Assembly: GCF_007990715.1 (NCBI RefSeq)
Contig: NZ_BJWY01000007.1
Span: 1 to 64,000, forward strand
Length of the DNA stretch: 64,000 bases
Direction of reading: 5' to 3'
DNA from: Nocardia seriolae NBRC 15557
GTDB taxonomy: Bacteria; Actinomycetota; Actinomycetes; Mycobacteriales; Mycobacteriaceae
Shown: in pieces, positions 17,691-25,805 of the stretch
Numbering within the stretch: position 1 is the first letter of the stretch
How the letters are laid out: the number at the start of each line of letters is the position of its first letter
Notes under the pieces: model-generated
What the model saw: only the letters and a program-made list of their open reading frames with translations
What the model was told of the DNA's origin: nothing
Databases searched by the model: none
Made by a program: the position numbers and the translations under genes

Positions 17691-17900
17691 AGGCCGGGAT
17701 GGCACCCAATACGGGTGGGTTCTCGATCTTGATCTTGATCGACCCGGCAGCGAGGGTGGGAGAGCCGCGGGCCGGGTTCATGTCTACGCGCTTGGACAGA
17801 AGGGGACCGGCTCGCGGAACATCCCACGGCCGGGCCGCATGACAACTTCCTGCCATCCGATGAACTGTCGCTCCACTCCCGCGAAAGCCAGGGTGCGGCC

Positions 17901-19486
17901 ATGGCTTTCAACGTTGCGGACCTGTTCGAACACGCGGTGGACGCGGTCCCGGAGCGCACCGCGCTGATCTGCGAGGACCGGCGGTTCACCTACCGCGAAT
18001 TGGATGAGCGAGCCAACCGGCTCGCCCATCATCTGGCCGCCCGCGGAATCCGCGTGGGCGATCACGTCGGGGTGTATTCGCGCAATTCCGTCGGGGCACT
18101 CGAAACAATGCTCGCGACCTACAAATTACGGGCCGTATCGGTCTGCGTGAACTATCGCCATGGGGCCGAAGAAGTGCGCTACATCGTCGCCAATGCCGAT
18201 TTGAAAGCCCTTGTGCACGAGGCGGAATACGCCGATATCGTGGCGGCGGTCCGGGCAGCCGCGCCGAGCCTGACCGAGATCCTCGCGATCGGGCCCGACT
18301 ACGACGCGGCAGTGGCCGCGCAATCCCCCGAGCGGGATTTCGGCCCGCGCAGCGGAGACGATCTCTACCTCCTCTATACCGGCGGCACCACCGGCATGCC
18401 CAGGGGCGTCATGTGGCGACACGAGGACGTGTGGCGCGCGCTCGGCGGCGGCATCAACCATGTGACCGGCGAATATGTATCGGACGAATGGGAATTGGCC
18501 AACGGTGCCGAGTCCGCGCCGACCGGCATCGTCATGGCTCCCCTCTCGCCGCTCATTCACGGCGCGGCCCAGTGGGCGGCCTTCATCGCCCTGAACTCCG
18601 GCGGCACCGTGGTTCTCGTGCCGCGGTTCGACCCGCACGAGGTCTGGCGGGTGGTGGAGCGGCACGGGGTCAATGTGCTCACGGTGGTCGGCGACGCCAT
18701 GGCCAAACCGCTGCTCGAGGCGTATCACGCTGGACAGTACGAGTTTCGTCGCTCTGGGCGTTCAGCAGCCATGCCGCACTCTTCTCGCACTCGCTCGAGC
18801 AGCAGTACATCGATGCCTTCCCCAACCTGTTCATCACCGACGTGATCGGGTCGTCGGAGAGCGGCAGCACCGGATTGTCGGTGGTCACCAAGGATTCCGA
18901 CCATTCGCAGGGGCCACGGGTGAAGTTCGGGGCGCAGGCCGCGCTCCTGGACGACGACGGAAACCTGGTCGAACCCCGTCCCGGAGCGGTGGGCCGAATG
19001 GCCCGCACAGGCCACGTGCCGCTGGGCTACTACAAGGACCCCGAGAAATCGAAGACGATCTTCTTCGAGATCGACGGCAAACGCTATGTGGCACCGGGTG
19101 ATTACGCCCGCTACGAGGCCGACGGCACCGTCACCCTGCTGGGCCGCGGTTCCGAATGCGTGAACACCGGTGGCGAGAAGGTGTTTCCGGAGGAGGTCGA
19201 GACGGCCCTCGAGTCGCATCCCGATGTCTTCGACGCCCTGGTGATCGGTGTTCCGCACGAACGATTCGGGCAGGCGGTGGCGGCGCTGGTGCAGCCGCGC
19301 CCGAACGCCGCGCTCGCCCTGGACGAACTGGACGCGCACCTGCGCACCAAGGTCGCGGGACACAAGGCCCCGCGCGGATATTGGCTGGTGGACGAGGTCA
19401 TGCGGCAGCCCAGCGGCAAGGCCGACTATCCCGCCGCCAAGCGCTACGCGGCCGAGCGCGCCGAGGCCATGCGCGCGCCCCGCTGA
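17901..19486 (+). pseudogene. frameshifted acyl-CoA synthetase (FadD19-like)
   Basis: An AMP-forming ligase of about 528 residues split by one frameshift near 18744-18749. The first frame runs from MAFNVADLFEHAVD with the P-loop YTGGTTGMPRGVMW and ends in nonsense at 18845. The second frame resumes at SSLWAFSSHAALF and continues to 19486 through the acetyl-adenylate loop and C-terminal lysine region. Losing one base would explain it. It is similar throughout to the intact FadD19 at 20857, so it is a paralogue, perhaps for another sterol or bile-acid side chain. Real decay and a read error cannot be told apart here. Confidence 0.85.
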
Positions 19487-19501
19487 GGGACCGGCCGTCG
19501 C

Positions 19502-19728
19502 TCAGCGCGACAGTCCCAGTTCACGAATCCGCGCACCCAGCTGGAATCGGGTGCTGACATCGAATCGGGCCATGAGCTGAGCGACGTAGCGCCGGTAGGT
19601 GCGCAGCGACACCCCCAACGCCCGCGCCGCGGTCTCGTCATGGTCATGACGGCCTCGTGCCGGACCTCCGCCAGCATTCCGCGCAGATTCCCCACCCAGC
19701 GCTCGTCGGCGGGCAGTTCGACCGTCAT
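19502..19728 (-). pseudogene. LuxR-type HTH regulator relic
   Basis: The last 45 or so codons on this strand encode a clear LuxR-type HTH (DETAARALGVSLRTYRRYVAQLM and an RFQLGARIRELGLSR end). An ATG at 19728 with a good GGAAGGGGGAG ribosome site starts a different frame (MTVELPADERW...), which meets the HTH frame only through a shift near 19640. The normal N-terminal domain is missing. It lies directly downstream of the sigma factor gene. Confidence 0.6.
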
Positions 19729-19762
19729 CGCTCCCCCTTCCGCGAAAACCCTTCGCGCCAGG

Positions 19763-20767
19763 TTAGTTCGGGCGTAGCTCCATGGGGAGGCCGAAGAGCG
19801 GGAACAGCTTCTCGGTGTCGAGGAAGAAGGTGAGGCCGGAGATGCGGTCGCCGTCGAGTTCCAGGGTGGTGATGGACCACGGGGTCCACAGGCCGGGCTC
19901 GTCGCCGGGCTTGTAGTGGCCGAAGGCGGGCAGGCCGTTGGCGCCCGCGAGCGGGATCATGCGGGAGTCGCGGCAGGCGTGGCCGGTGCCGAGCATGAAG
20001 GCGGCCACGTTCTCCGGGCCCGAGATCCACAGCGAGAACGGCGGCATGGACAGGGCCACATCGGCTTTGAGCAGATCGGTGAGCGCGTCCATGTCGTAGG
20101 CCTCGAAGGCCTTGACGAAGTCGTCGACGAGTTTGCGCTGCTGCTCGTTGTTCTCGTCGAAGGTGTCGGAGACCGTGGCGCTCTCCTGCACCTTCGACAT
20201 GGTGGCCCGGGCGCGCTGCAGAGCGCTGTTCACCGACGCCGGAGACACATTGAGCATGTCGGCGGTCTCTCCGGCCGAGAACCGCAGCACCTCGCGCATG
20301 ATCAGGATGGCGCGCTGGCTGGCGGGCAGATGCTGCACCGCGGCCACGAAGGCAAGTCGCAGAGTGTCTTTCGCGCTGGCGGCCTCCGCCGGATCGGCGC
20401 CGAAGGCGAGCGCGTTCGGAATCGGTTCCACCCACACGTAATCCGGTTCCGGCGCGGGCAGCGTCGAATCCGGCGTGGACGGGCCGTTGAGATCCATGGG
20501 CCGGGCGCGCCGCTGCGGCCCGTCGAGCATGTCCAGACAGACATTGGTCGCGATCTTGTACAGCCACGATCGCAGGCTGGACCGGCCCTCGAACGAGTCG
20601 TACGACTTCCACGCGCGCGTGAACGTCTCCTGCACCGCGTCCTCGGCTTCGAACGAGGACCCGAGCATTCGATACGCATAGGCGCATAGTTCCCGCCGAT
20701 GCCCTTCGAAAGAGCGCAATACATCATCCGACACGGTGACGGCGGATCTGCCTGCCTTCTCGCTCAT
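19763..20767 (-). CDS. ECF sigma factor with SnoaL-like C-terminus
   Basis: 334 residues. Sigma-2 is about 20-85 (AYAYRMLGSSFEAEDAVQETF), sigma-4 about 135-190 (FSAGETADMLNVSPASVNSALQRAR), and a SnoaL/NTF2-like domain about 210-330. The architecture matches the SigG/SigJ-like ECF groups, in which the C-terminal domain regulates activity instead of an anti-sigma factor. No anti-sigma gene lies beside it. The ATG at 20767 is preferred over a start ten codons upstream that enters the fadD19 terminator. The regulon is unknown. Confidence 0.85.
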   Translation of the reverse strand: MSEKAGRSAVTVSDDVLRSFEGHRRELCAYAYRMLGSSFEAEDAVQETFTRAWKSYDSFEGRSSLRSWLYKIATNVCLDMLDGPQRRARPMDLNGPSTPDSTLPAPEPDYVWVEPIPNALAFGADPAEAASAKDTLRLAFVAAVQHLPASQRAILIMREVLRFSAGETADMLNVSPASVNSALQRARATMSKVQESATVSDTFDENNEQQRKLVDDFVKAFEAYDMDALTDLLKADVALSMPPFSLWISGPENVAAFMLGTGHACRDSRMIPLAGANGLPAFGHYKPGDEPGLWTPWSITTLELDGDRISGLTFFLDTEKLFPLFGLPMELRPN

Positions 20768-20795
20768 GCCAGACAGCCTCGCACAGCCCACCGAC

Positions 20796-20829
20796 AAAAG
20801 ATGCCCGCCTGCCGAAGCAGGCGGGCATC
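20796..20829 (-). terminator. terminator of fadD19
   Basis: A perfect 13-base stem GATGCCCGCCTGC (20800-20812) and GCAGGCGGGCATC (20817-20829) with a four-base loop. On the minus strand it is followed by CTTTTG. It lies 28 bases beyond the fadD19 stop and just before the sigma factor start. Confidence 0.9.
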
Positions 20830-20856
20830 ACATTGTTGTAATTCCGTGCGCTGGAA

Positions 20857-22506
20857 CTACTTCGAACTCGAGGCCTGCGCGTGGTTGTCGGCCTCGCGGG
20901 CCTCGGTCTGCGCCTTGGCCCACTTGTAGTCCGGCTTGCCCGCGGGCGAGCGCTTGATCTCGTCCGCGTACCACAGGCTGCGCGGCATCTTGTAGGAGGA
21001 GATCTCCTTGACCAGCGTCGGCCGCAGCTCCTCCAGGGTCGGGCGAGACTCGCCGCGACACTGCACGACCGCCACCACCCGCTGACCCCAGCGCTCGTCC
21101 GGCACGCCGACCACCAGCGCGTCGAAGATCTCCGGGTGCGCCTTGAGCGCGCCCTCGACCTCCTCGGGGTAGATCTTCTCGCCGCCGGAGTTGATGGACA
21201 CCGAACCGCGGCCCAGCATGGTGACAGTCCCGTCCTCCTCCACCCGGGCGTAGTCGCCGGGGATGGAGTAGCGAACGCCGTTGAACACCTTGAAGGTTTC
21301 GGCCGTCTTGACCGGGTCGTTGTAGTAGCCCAGCGGAATGTTCCCGGTGCGGGCCAGCATGCCGACCTGGCCGGAACCTGCCACGACCTCGTTGCCCTCC
21401 TCGTCGATCACCTTGGTGGAGCCGTCGATCTTCACGCGCGGCCCACCGGTGTGGGTGGCGCCCTTGGCGGCCACGGCCAGCCCGCCGAAGCCGGTCTCGG
21501 AGGAGCCGATGGAGTCGGTGATGAGCGCGTTCGGGAACCGCTCGATGAAGTCGTCCTTGAAGGCGGGCGAGAACAGCGCCGCGCTGGAGGCCAGCACCCA
21601 CAGGCTCGAATGCTGGTACGGCTCAACGGTTTCCGGGTTGCCCTCGGCCACCGCGTCCAGCATCGGACGGGCCATGGCGTCACCGGTAATAAAGATCATG
21701 TTCACGCCGTGCCGCTCGATGGCCCGCCACACGCCGTGGCCGCTGAACTCGGGCAGCATGACGGCCTTGCCGCCGTCGAAGAGGCTGTGCAGGGTGGCGG
21801 TGAACGCGCCGCCGTGGATCAGCGGCGGAATCGGGTAGCGCACCATGGGCGCATTGCCGCTGGCGCCGCCCTTGGACTGCTCCCACTCGTCCTCGACGAA
21901 GACGCCGGTGTAGAAGTTGATGCCGCCGCCGAGCACGCGCCACCAGTCCTCCTGCCGCCACATGACGCCCTTGGGCATGCCGGTGGTGCCGCCGGTGTAG
22001 ATCATCATGATGTCGTCGGAGGAGCGCTCCTCGAAGTCACGCTCGCCGCGCGAACCGGCCAGCGCCGCTTCGTATTCGACCGCGGTCGGGGGCAGCGGGA
22101 GGTCGGTGCCGTCCTCGACGGTGATCACGGACTTGATCGCCGGCACGTTCGGCAGCACATTGGCGACCTTGTCGCTGTAGCGCCGCTCGTGAATGAGCGC
22201 GACCATGTCCGAGTTCTCGAAAATGTACTGCAACTCGTTCTCAACGTAGCGGTAGTTCACGTTGATCATGACCGCGCGCGCCTTGAAGATGGCCACCATG
22301 GCCTCCACGGCCTCAATGGTGTTGCGCGAGTACACGCCGACCTTGTCACCCGGCTTCACGCCCTGATCCTGCAGGTAGTGCGCCAGCCGGTTGGCCCGGT
22401 CCTCCAGTTCGGCATAGGTCACCGAACGCGAGTCGTCAACCAGTGCGACACGTTCCGGCATGAGGTCGATGGTGTGCTCGACGAGGTCCGCAATGTTGTA
22501 GCTCAC
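20857..22506 (-). CDS. fadD19: steroid-CoA ligase FadD19
   Basis: 549 residues, as in M. tuberculosis FadD19 (Rv3515c). It activates the C26 carboxylate of 3-oxo-cholestenoate to its CoA ester so that side-chain beta-oxidation can start. Visible motifs are the P-loop IYTGGTTGMPKGVMW, the adenylate loop DSIGSSETGFGG, YSIPGDYARVEEDGT, and the C-terminal lysine in SPAGKPDYKW. The GTG at 22506 (VSYNIADLVEHT) is chosen from homologue length; the longer ATG start would include the operator. A KstR box lies 11 bases upstream of the start. Confidence 0.93.
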   Translation of the reverse strand: MSYNIADLVEHTIDLMPERVALVDDSRSVTYAELEDRANRLAHYLQDQGVKPGDKVGVYSRNTIEAVEAMVAIFKARAVMINVNYRYVENELQYIFENSDMVALIHERRYSDKVANVLPNVPAIKSVITVEDGTDLPLPPTAVEYEAALAGSRGERDFEERSSDDIMMIYTGGTTGMPKGVMWRQEDWWRVLGGGINFYTGVFVEDEWEQSKGGASGNAPMVRYPIPPLIHGGAFTATLHSLFDGGKAVMLPEFSGHGVWRAIERHGVNMIFITGDAMARPMLDAVAEGNPETVEPYQHSSLWVLASSAALFSPAFKDDFIERFPNALITDSIGSSETGFGGLAVAAKGATHTGGPRVKIDGSTKVIDEEGNEVVAGSGQVGMLARTGNIPLGYYNDPVKTAETFKVFNGVRYSIPGDYARVEEDGTVTMLGRGSVSINSGGEKIYPEEVEGALKAHPEIFDALVVGVPDERWGQRVVAVVQCRGESRPTLEELRPTLVKEISSYKMPRSLWYADEIKRSPAGKPDYKWAKAQTEAREADNHAQASSSK

Positions 22507-22516
22507 AGGATCAAAA

Positions 22517-22530
22517 TAGAACGTGTTCTT
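22517..22530. promoter_or_regulatory. KstR operator, fadD19 promoter
   Basis: TAGAACGTGTTCTT has the full AAC-NN-GTT core and near-perfect GAAC/GTTC symmetry, differing from TNNAACNNGTTNNA only in the last base. It sits 11 bases before the fadD19 GTG. Confidence 0.8.
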
Positions 22531-22602
22531 GTGTGTGACAAGCCACAAATCTCACTCAGTCGATGGACCGAATGTGCCCCCTGTCACACACTACAGACAT
22601 TC

Positions 22603-23640
22603 CTACGATTCGATCAGCGGACGGAGGCGCTCGAACTGAGAAACGTCCCGGACTCCCACCAGCATCATGGTGACTCCGGCCTGCTCCCATACCTTCAGCT
22701 GTTCACGCACCTCGGCCTCGTCGCCGATGATTGTGGTGTCCAGGATCAGCTCGTCCGGCACCGCCGCGGCCGCTTCCTCTTTCCGGCCGGATCGGAACAG
22801 CGCGGTGATCTCGTCGACGGCCGCGCCGTAGCCCATGCGCCGGTAGACCTCGGCGTGGAAGTTGAGCTCCTCGGCGCCCATGCCGCCGATGTACAGCGCG
22901 CTGAACGGCCGGATCGCGTCCAGCGCGGCCTTGCGATCGTCGGTCAGGACGACCTGTGCGGTGGCCGCGATCTCGAAATCCTCGCGCGAACGCCGCGCGC
23001 CGGGCCGCGAGAAACCCTCGTCGAGCCACTCGTTGTACATATCGGCCAGTCGCGGCGTGTAGTAGATGGCCAGCCAGCCGTCGGCGATCTCCGCGGTCAG
23101 CGCGACATTCTTGGGCCCCTCGGCGCCCAGCCAGATCGGCAGGTCCGCGCGCAGCGGGTGGGTGATGGGCTTGAGCGGCTTGCCCAGCCCGGTCGACCCG
23201 GAACCGTTGTAGGGCAACGGGTAATGCGGTCCGTCGCCGGTCACCTTGCCCTCGCGGGCCAGCACCTGCCGCACGATCGACACGTATTCGCGGGTGCGCG
23301 CGAGCGGCTTGCCGAACGGCTGGCCGTACCAGCCCTCCACCACCTGCGGGCCGGAGACGCCGAGCCCGAGAATGTGCCGCCCGCCGCTGAGGTGGTCGAG
23401 GGTCAGCGCGGCCATGGCGGTGCCGGTGGGGGTGCGCGCCGACATCTGGACCACGGACGTGCCCAGGCGCACCCGGCTGGTGTCGGAGCCGTACCAGGCC
23501 AGCGGCGTGAAGGCGTCCGAGCCCCAGGACTCCGCGGTGAAAACGGCGTCGAAGCCGGTCTCCTCCGCGGCCAGCACCAGCTCCCGCGTATTGGCGGGCG
23601 GCTGCGCGCCCCAGTATCCGAGTTGCAGGCCGAAGCGCAT
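22603..23640 (-). CDS. F420-dependent LLM-class oxidoreductase (Rv3520c-like)
   Basis: 345 residues of the luciferase-like monooxygenase fold, probably using coenzyme F420. Start MRFGLQLGYWGAQPP, then GFDAVFTAESWGSDAFTPLAWYG and GRHILGLGVSGPQVVEGWYG. Length and place (between fadD19 and the DUF35/ltp genes) match Rv3520c, a KstR-regulon protein of unknown substrate. The ATG at 23640 has GGAAGGA in front and follows a perfect KstR palindrome. Confidence 0.85.
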   Translation of the reverse strand: MRFGLQLGYWGAQPPANTRELVLAAEETGFDAVFTAESWGSDAFTPLAWYGSDTSRVRLGTSVVQMSARTPTGTAMAALTLDHLSGGRHILGLGVSGPQVVEGWYGQPFGKPLARTREYVSIVRQVLAREGKVTGDGPHYPLPYNGSGSTGLGKPLKPITHPLRADLPIWLGAEGPKNVALTAEIADGWLAIYYTPRLADMYNEWLDEGFSRPGARRSREDFEIAATAQVVLTDDRKAALDAIRPFSALYIGGMGAEELNFHAEVYRRMGYGAAVDEITALFRSGRKEEAAAAVPDELILDTTIIGDEAEVREQLKVWEQAGVTMMLVGVRDVSQFERLRPLIES

Positions 23641-23709
23641 TGCAGGTTCCTTCCTAGAACATCGCGGGGCGGTCAGCAGGGGCCCGGCCCCGGCTCTTGC
23701 CACCATCAC

Positions 23710-23723
23710 TAGAACCTGTTCTA
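23710..23723. promoter_or_regulatory. KstR operator, divergent promoter
   Basis: TAGAACCTGTTCTA fits the KstR consensus, with GAAC and GTTC arms around a two-base centre and TA at each end. It lies between the minus-strand LLM gene and the plus-strand DUF35-ltp4-ltp3 operon, so it likely controls both directions. Confidence 0.9.
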
Positions 23724-23732
23724 CTCGATCTC

Positions 23733-24701
23733 GTGACTCTGGGGAACACCGAGATACTGTCCGCACCGCTGCGGATGCAATTCGACTACACCCGCTCCAC
23801 CGGTCCGATCATCGGTCGCTTCCTCACGGAACTGCGGTCCGGCAAGGTCGTCGGGGTGCGGGGTTCCGACCGGCGCGTGATCGTGCCGCCCGCGGAATTC
23901 GATCCGAAGACCAGCGAGCCGCTCTCGGAGTGCGTCGAGGTCTCCGATGTCGGCACGGTCCAGACCTGGTCCTGGGTGGCCGAGCCGATTCCGGGCCAAC
24001 CCTTCGACCGGCCCTTCGCCTTCGCGCTGATCAAGCTCGACGGCGCGGACACCGCCATCCTGCACGCCGTGGACGTGGCCTCCCCCGCCGACATCTCGAC
24101 CGGCATGCGGGTACGGGCGCGCTGGGCCGCCGAGCGCACCGGGCGTATCCAGGACATCGCAGCCTTCGAACCCGGTGCCGAATCCGTCGCCGCCCCAGCG
24201 TCTTCCGATGCCGCGACCGAACCGGTCACCGGCATCGTGACCCCGGTCGACTTCAATATCAAGCACACCGCCGCGCCGCAGGAGGCCGAATTCCTGAATG
24301 CGCTCATGGAGGGTCGTCTGCTGGGCGCCCGCGCCCGCATGGACGGCAAGGTGTACTTCCCGCCGCGCGGCGCGGACCCGCGCGACGGCTCCCCCACCGA
24401 CGATTACGTCGAGGTCGCCGACACCGGCCTGGTCACCACCTTCTGCATCGTGAACGTGCCGTTCATGGGTCAGTCGATCAAGCCCCCGTACGTGGCCGCC
24501 TACATCCTGCTCGACGGCGCGGACATTCCGTTCCTGCACCTGGTGCTCGGCATCGAGGCGAGCGAAGTCCGGATGGGCATGCGGGTCGAGGCCGTCTGGA
24601 AGCCGCGCGAGGAGTGGGGCCTGTCCATCGGCAATATCGACCACTTCCGGCCCACCGGCGAACCGGACGCCGACTACGACTCTTTCGCGCACCACCTGTA
24701 G
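23733..24701 (+). CDS. tandem OB-fold (DUF35) protein, Rv3521-like
   Basis: 322 residues made of two similar halves (about 10-145 and 170-320). Each has the DUF35 OB-fold pattern: P(P)AEFDP or PPRGADP, V(E)V(S)D(V/T)G, and LDGAD(T/I). DUF35 proteins pair with SCP2-type thiolases or aldolases, as ChsH2 does with Ltp2, and this gene leads straight into ltp4-ltp3. The usual zinc-ribbon cysteines are absent. I start at the GTG 23733 because family similarity begins at ILSAPLRMQFDYTRS; the KstR box lies nine bases upstream, so the transcript may be leaderless. Confidence 0.8.
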   Translation: MTLGNTEILSAPLRMQFDYTRSTGPIIGRFLTELRSGKVVGVRGSDRRVIVPPAEFDPKTSEPLSECVEVSDVGTVQTWSWVAEPIPGQPFDRPFAFALIKLDGADTAILHAVDVASPADISTGMRVRARWAAERTGRIQDIAAFEPGAESVAAPASSDAATEPVTGIVTPVDFNIKHTAAPQEAEFLNALMEGRLLGARARMDGKVYFPPRGADPRDGSPTDDYVEVADTGLVTTFCIVNVPFMGQSIKPPYVAAYILLDGADIPFLHLVLGIEASEVRMGMRVEAVWKPREEWGLSIGNIDHFRPTGEPDADYDSFAHHL

Positions 24702-24716
24702 AGAGGCGCTGAAATA

Positions 24717-25805
24717 ATGAACTCTGTATCGCGTAGCGATTCCCATAGGGGTGGCGGCGGGGCGACGGGAGGGCGTAACAACGCTACTGATATTGCGGTG
24801 GTGGGCTTCGCACACGCGCCGCACGTGCCGGAGACCTTCGGCACCACCAATGGCGTGGAGATGCTCGCGCCGTTGTTCCAGGAGCTGCACGCCAAGCTCG
24901 GCACCACCGTCGCCGATATCGACTTCTGGTGCTCGGGCTCCTCGGATTACCTCGCCGGACGCGCCTTCTCGTTCATCTCGGCGATCGACTCGATCGGCGC
25001 GGTGCCGCCCATCAACGAATCGCACGTCGAGATGGACGCCGCCTGGGCGCTGTACGAGGCGTGGGTGAAACTCCGCTCCGAACAGGCGAAGACGGCGCTG
25101 GTCTACGGCTTCGGCAAGTCCTCGGCCGGTACGCTGCGGCAGATCCTGGCCCTGCAGACCGATCCCTACCTGGTCGCGCCGCTGTGGCCGGATTCGGTCT
25201 CGATCGCCGGACTGCAGGCCCGCGCCGGGCTGGACGCGGGCAAGTGGACCGAAGCGGATATGGCCGCGGTCGCCGCCCGCAGCACCGGCGGCGACGCCGA
25301 AAAGTACTTGGCCGCGGCCAAGGTCGCCGATCCGTTCCGCGCCCACGACATTGCCCCCATCACCGATGGCGCGGCCGCCATCGTGCTGGCCGTGGGTGAC
25401 CGCGCCCGCGAGCTGTGCGCGCGCCCGGCCTGGCTGACCGGCATCGCCCACTACATCGACTCCCCCGTGCTGGGCGCTCGTGACCTGACCGTCTCCGCCT
25501 CCGCCAAGCAGGCGGCCGACGCCGTCACCGGCGGCGACGCGAGCGGTTTCGATGTCGCCGAGCTGCACGCCCAGTACAGCCACGAGGAGCTGATCCTGAA
25601 GCAGGCCATCGGCCTGAACGGGAATACCCGCATCAATCCCTCGGGCGGGCCCCTCTCGGGCAACCCGATGTTCGCGACCGGGCTCGAGCGCATCGGCTTC
25701 GCCGCCACCGAAATCTTCAACGGCAATGCGAATCACGCACTGGCACACGCCAGTTCGGGACCGGCCTTGCAGCAGAACCTGGTTGCCACCCTGGAGGCAA
25801 AATGA
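24717..25805 (+). CDS. ltp4: thiolase/aldolase-like lipid-transfer protein Ltp4
   Basis: 362 residues of the SCP2-thiolase fold (HDIAPITDGAAAIVLA, INPSGGPLSGNP). In Rhodococcus, Ltp3 and Ltp4 are needed to degrade C24-branched sterol side chains, probably as aldol-lyase subunits. The usual thiolase nucleophile Cys is not seen; the matching region reads INESHVEMDAAWAL. Residues 3-22 (about SVSRSDS through GGGGATGG) are an extension encoded by a repeat shared with ltp3. The ATG follows GAGAGG. It overlaps ltp3 by four bases. Confidence 0.88.
   Translation: MNSVSRSDSHRGGGGATGGRNNATDIAVVGFAHAPHVPETFGTTNGVEMLAPLFQELHAKLGTTVADIDFWCSGSSDYLAGRAFSFISAIDSIGAVPPINESHVEMDAAWALYEAWVKLRSEQAKTALVYGFGKSSAGTLRQILALQTDPYLVAPLWPDSVSIAGLQARAGLDAGKWTEADMAAVAARSTGGDAEKYLAAAKVADPFRAHDIAPITDGAAAIVLAVGDRARELCARPAWLTGIAHYIDSPVLGARDLTVSASAKQAADAVTGGDASGFDVAELHAQYSHEELILKQAIGLNGNTRINPSGGPLSGNPMFATGLERIGFAATEIFNGNANHALAHASSGPALQQNLVATLEAK
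24728..24774. repeat. N-terminal repeat, copy in ltp4
   Basis: Within the first 20 codons of ltp4. It shares ATCGCGTAGCGATTCC and GGCGGCGGGGCGACGGG exactly with the copy in ltp3, at the same spacing. The first block holds the palindrome ATCGC-GTA-GCGAT. Confidence 0.8.

Noticed and set aside
20881..23712. A 943-codon plus-strand open frame
   Set aside because: It is antisense to fadD19 and the LLM gene, which are clear homologues; long antisense frames are expected at this G+C content.
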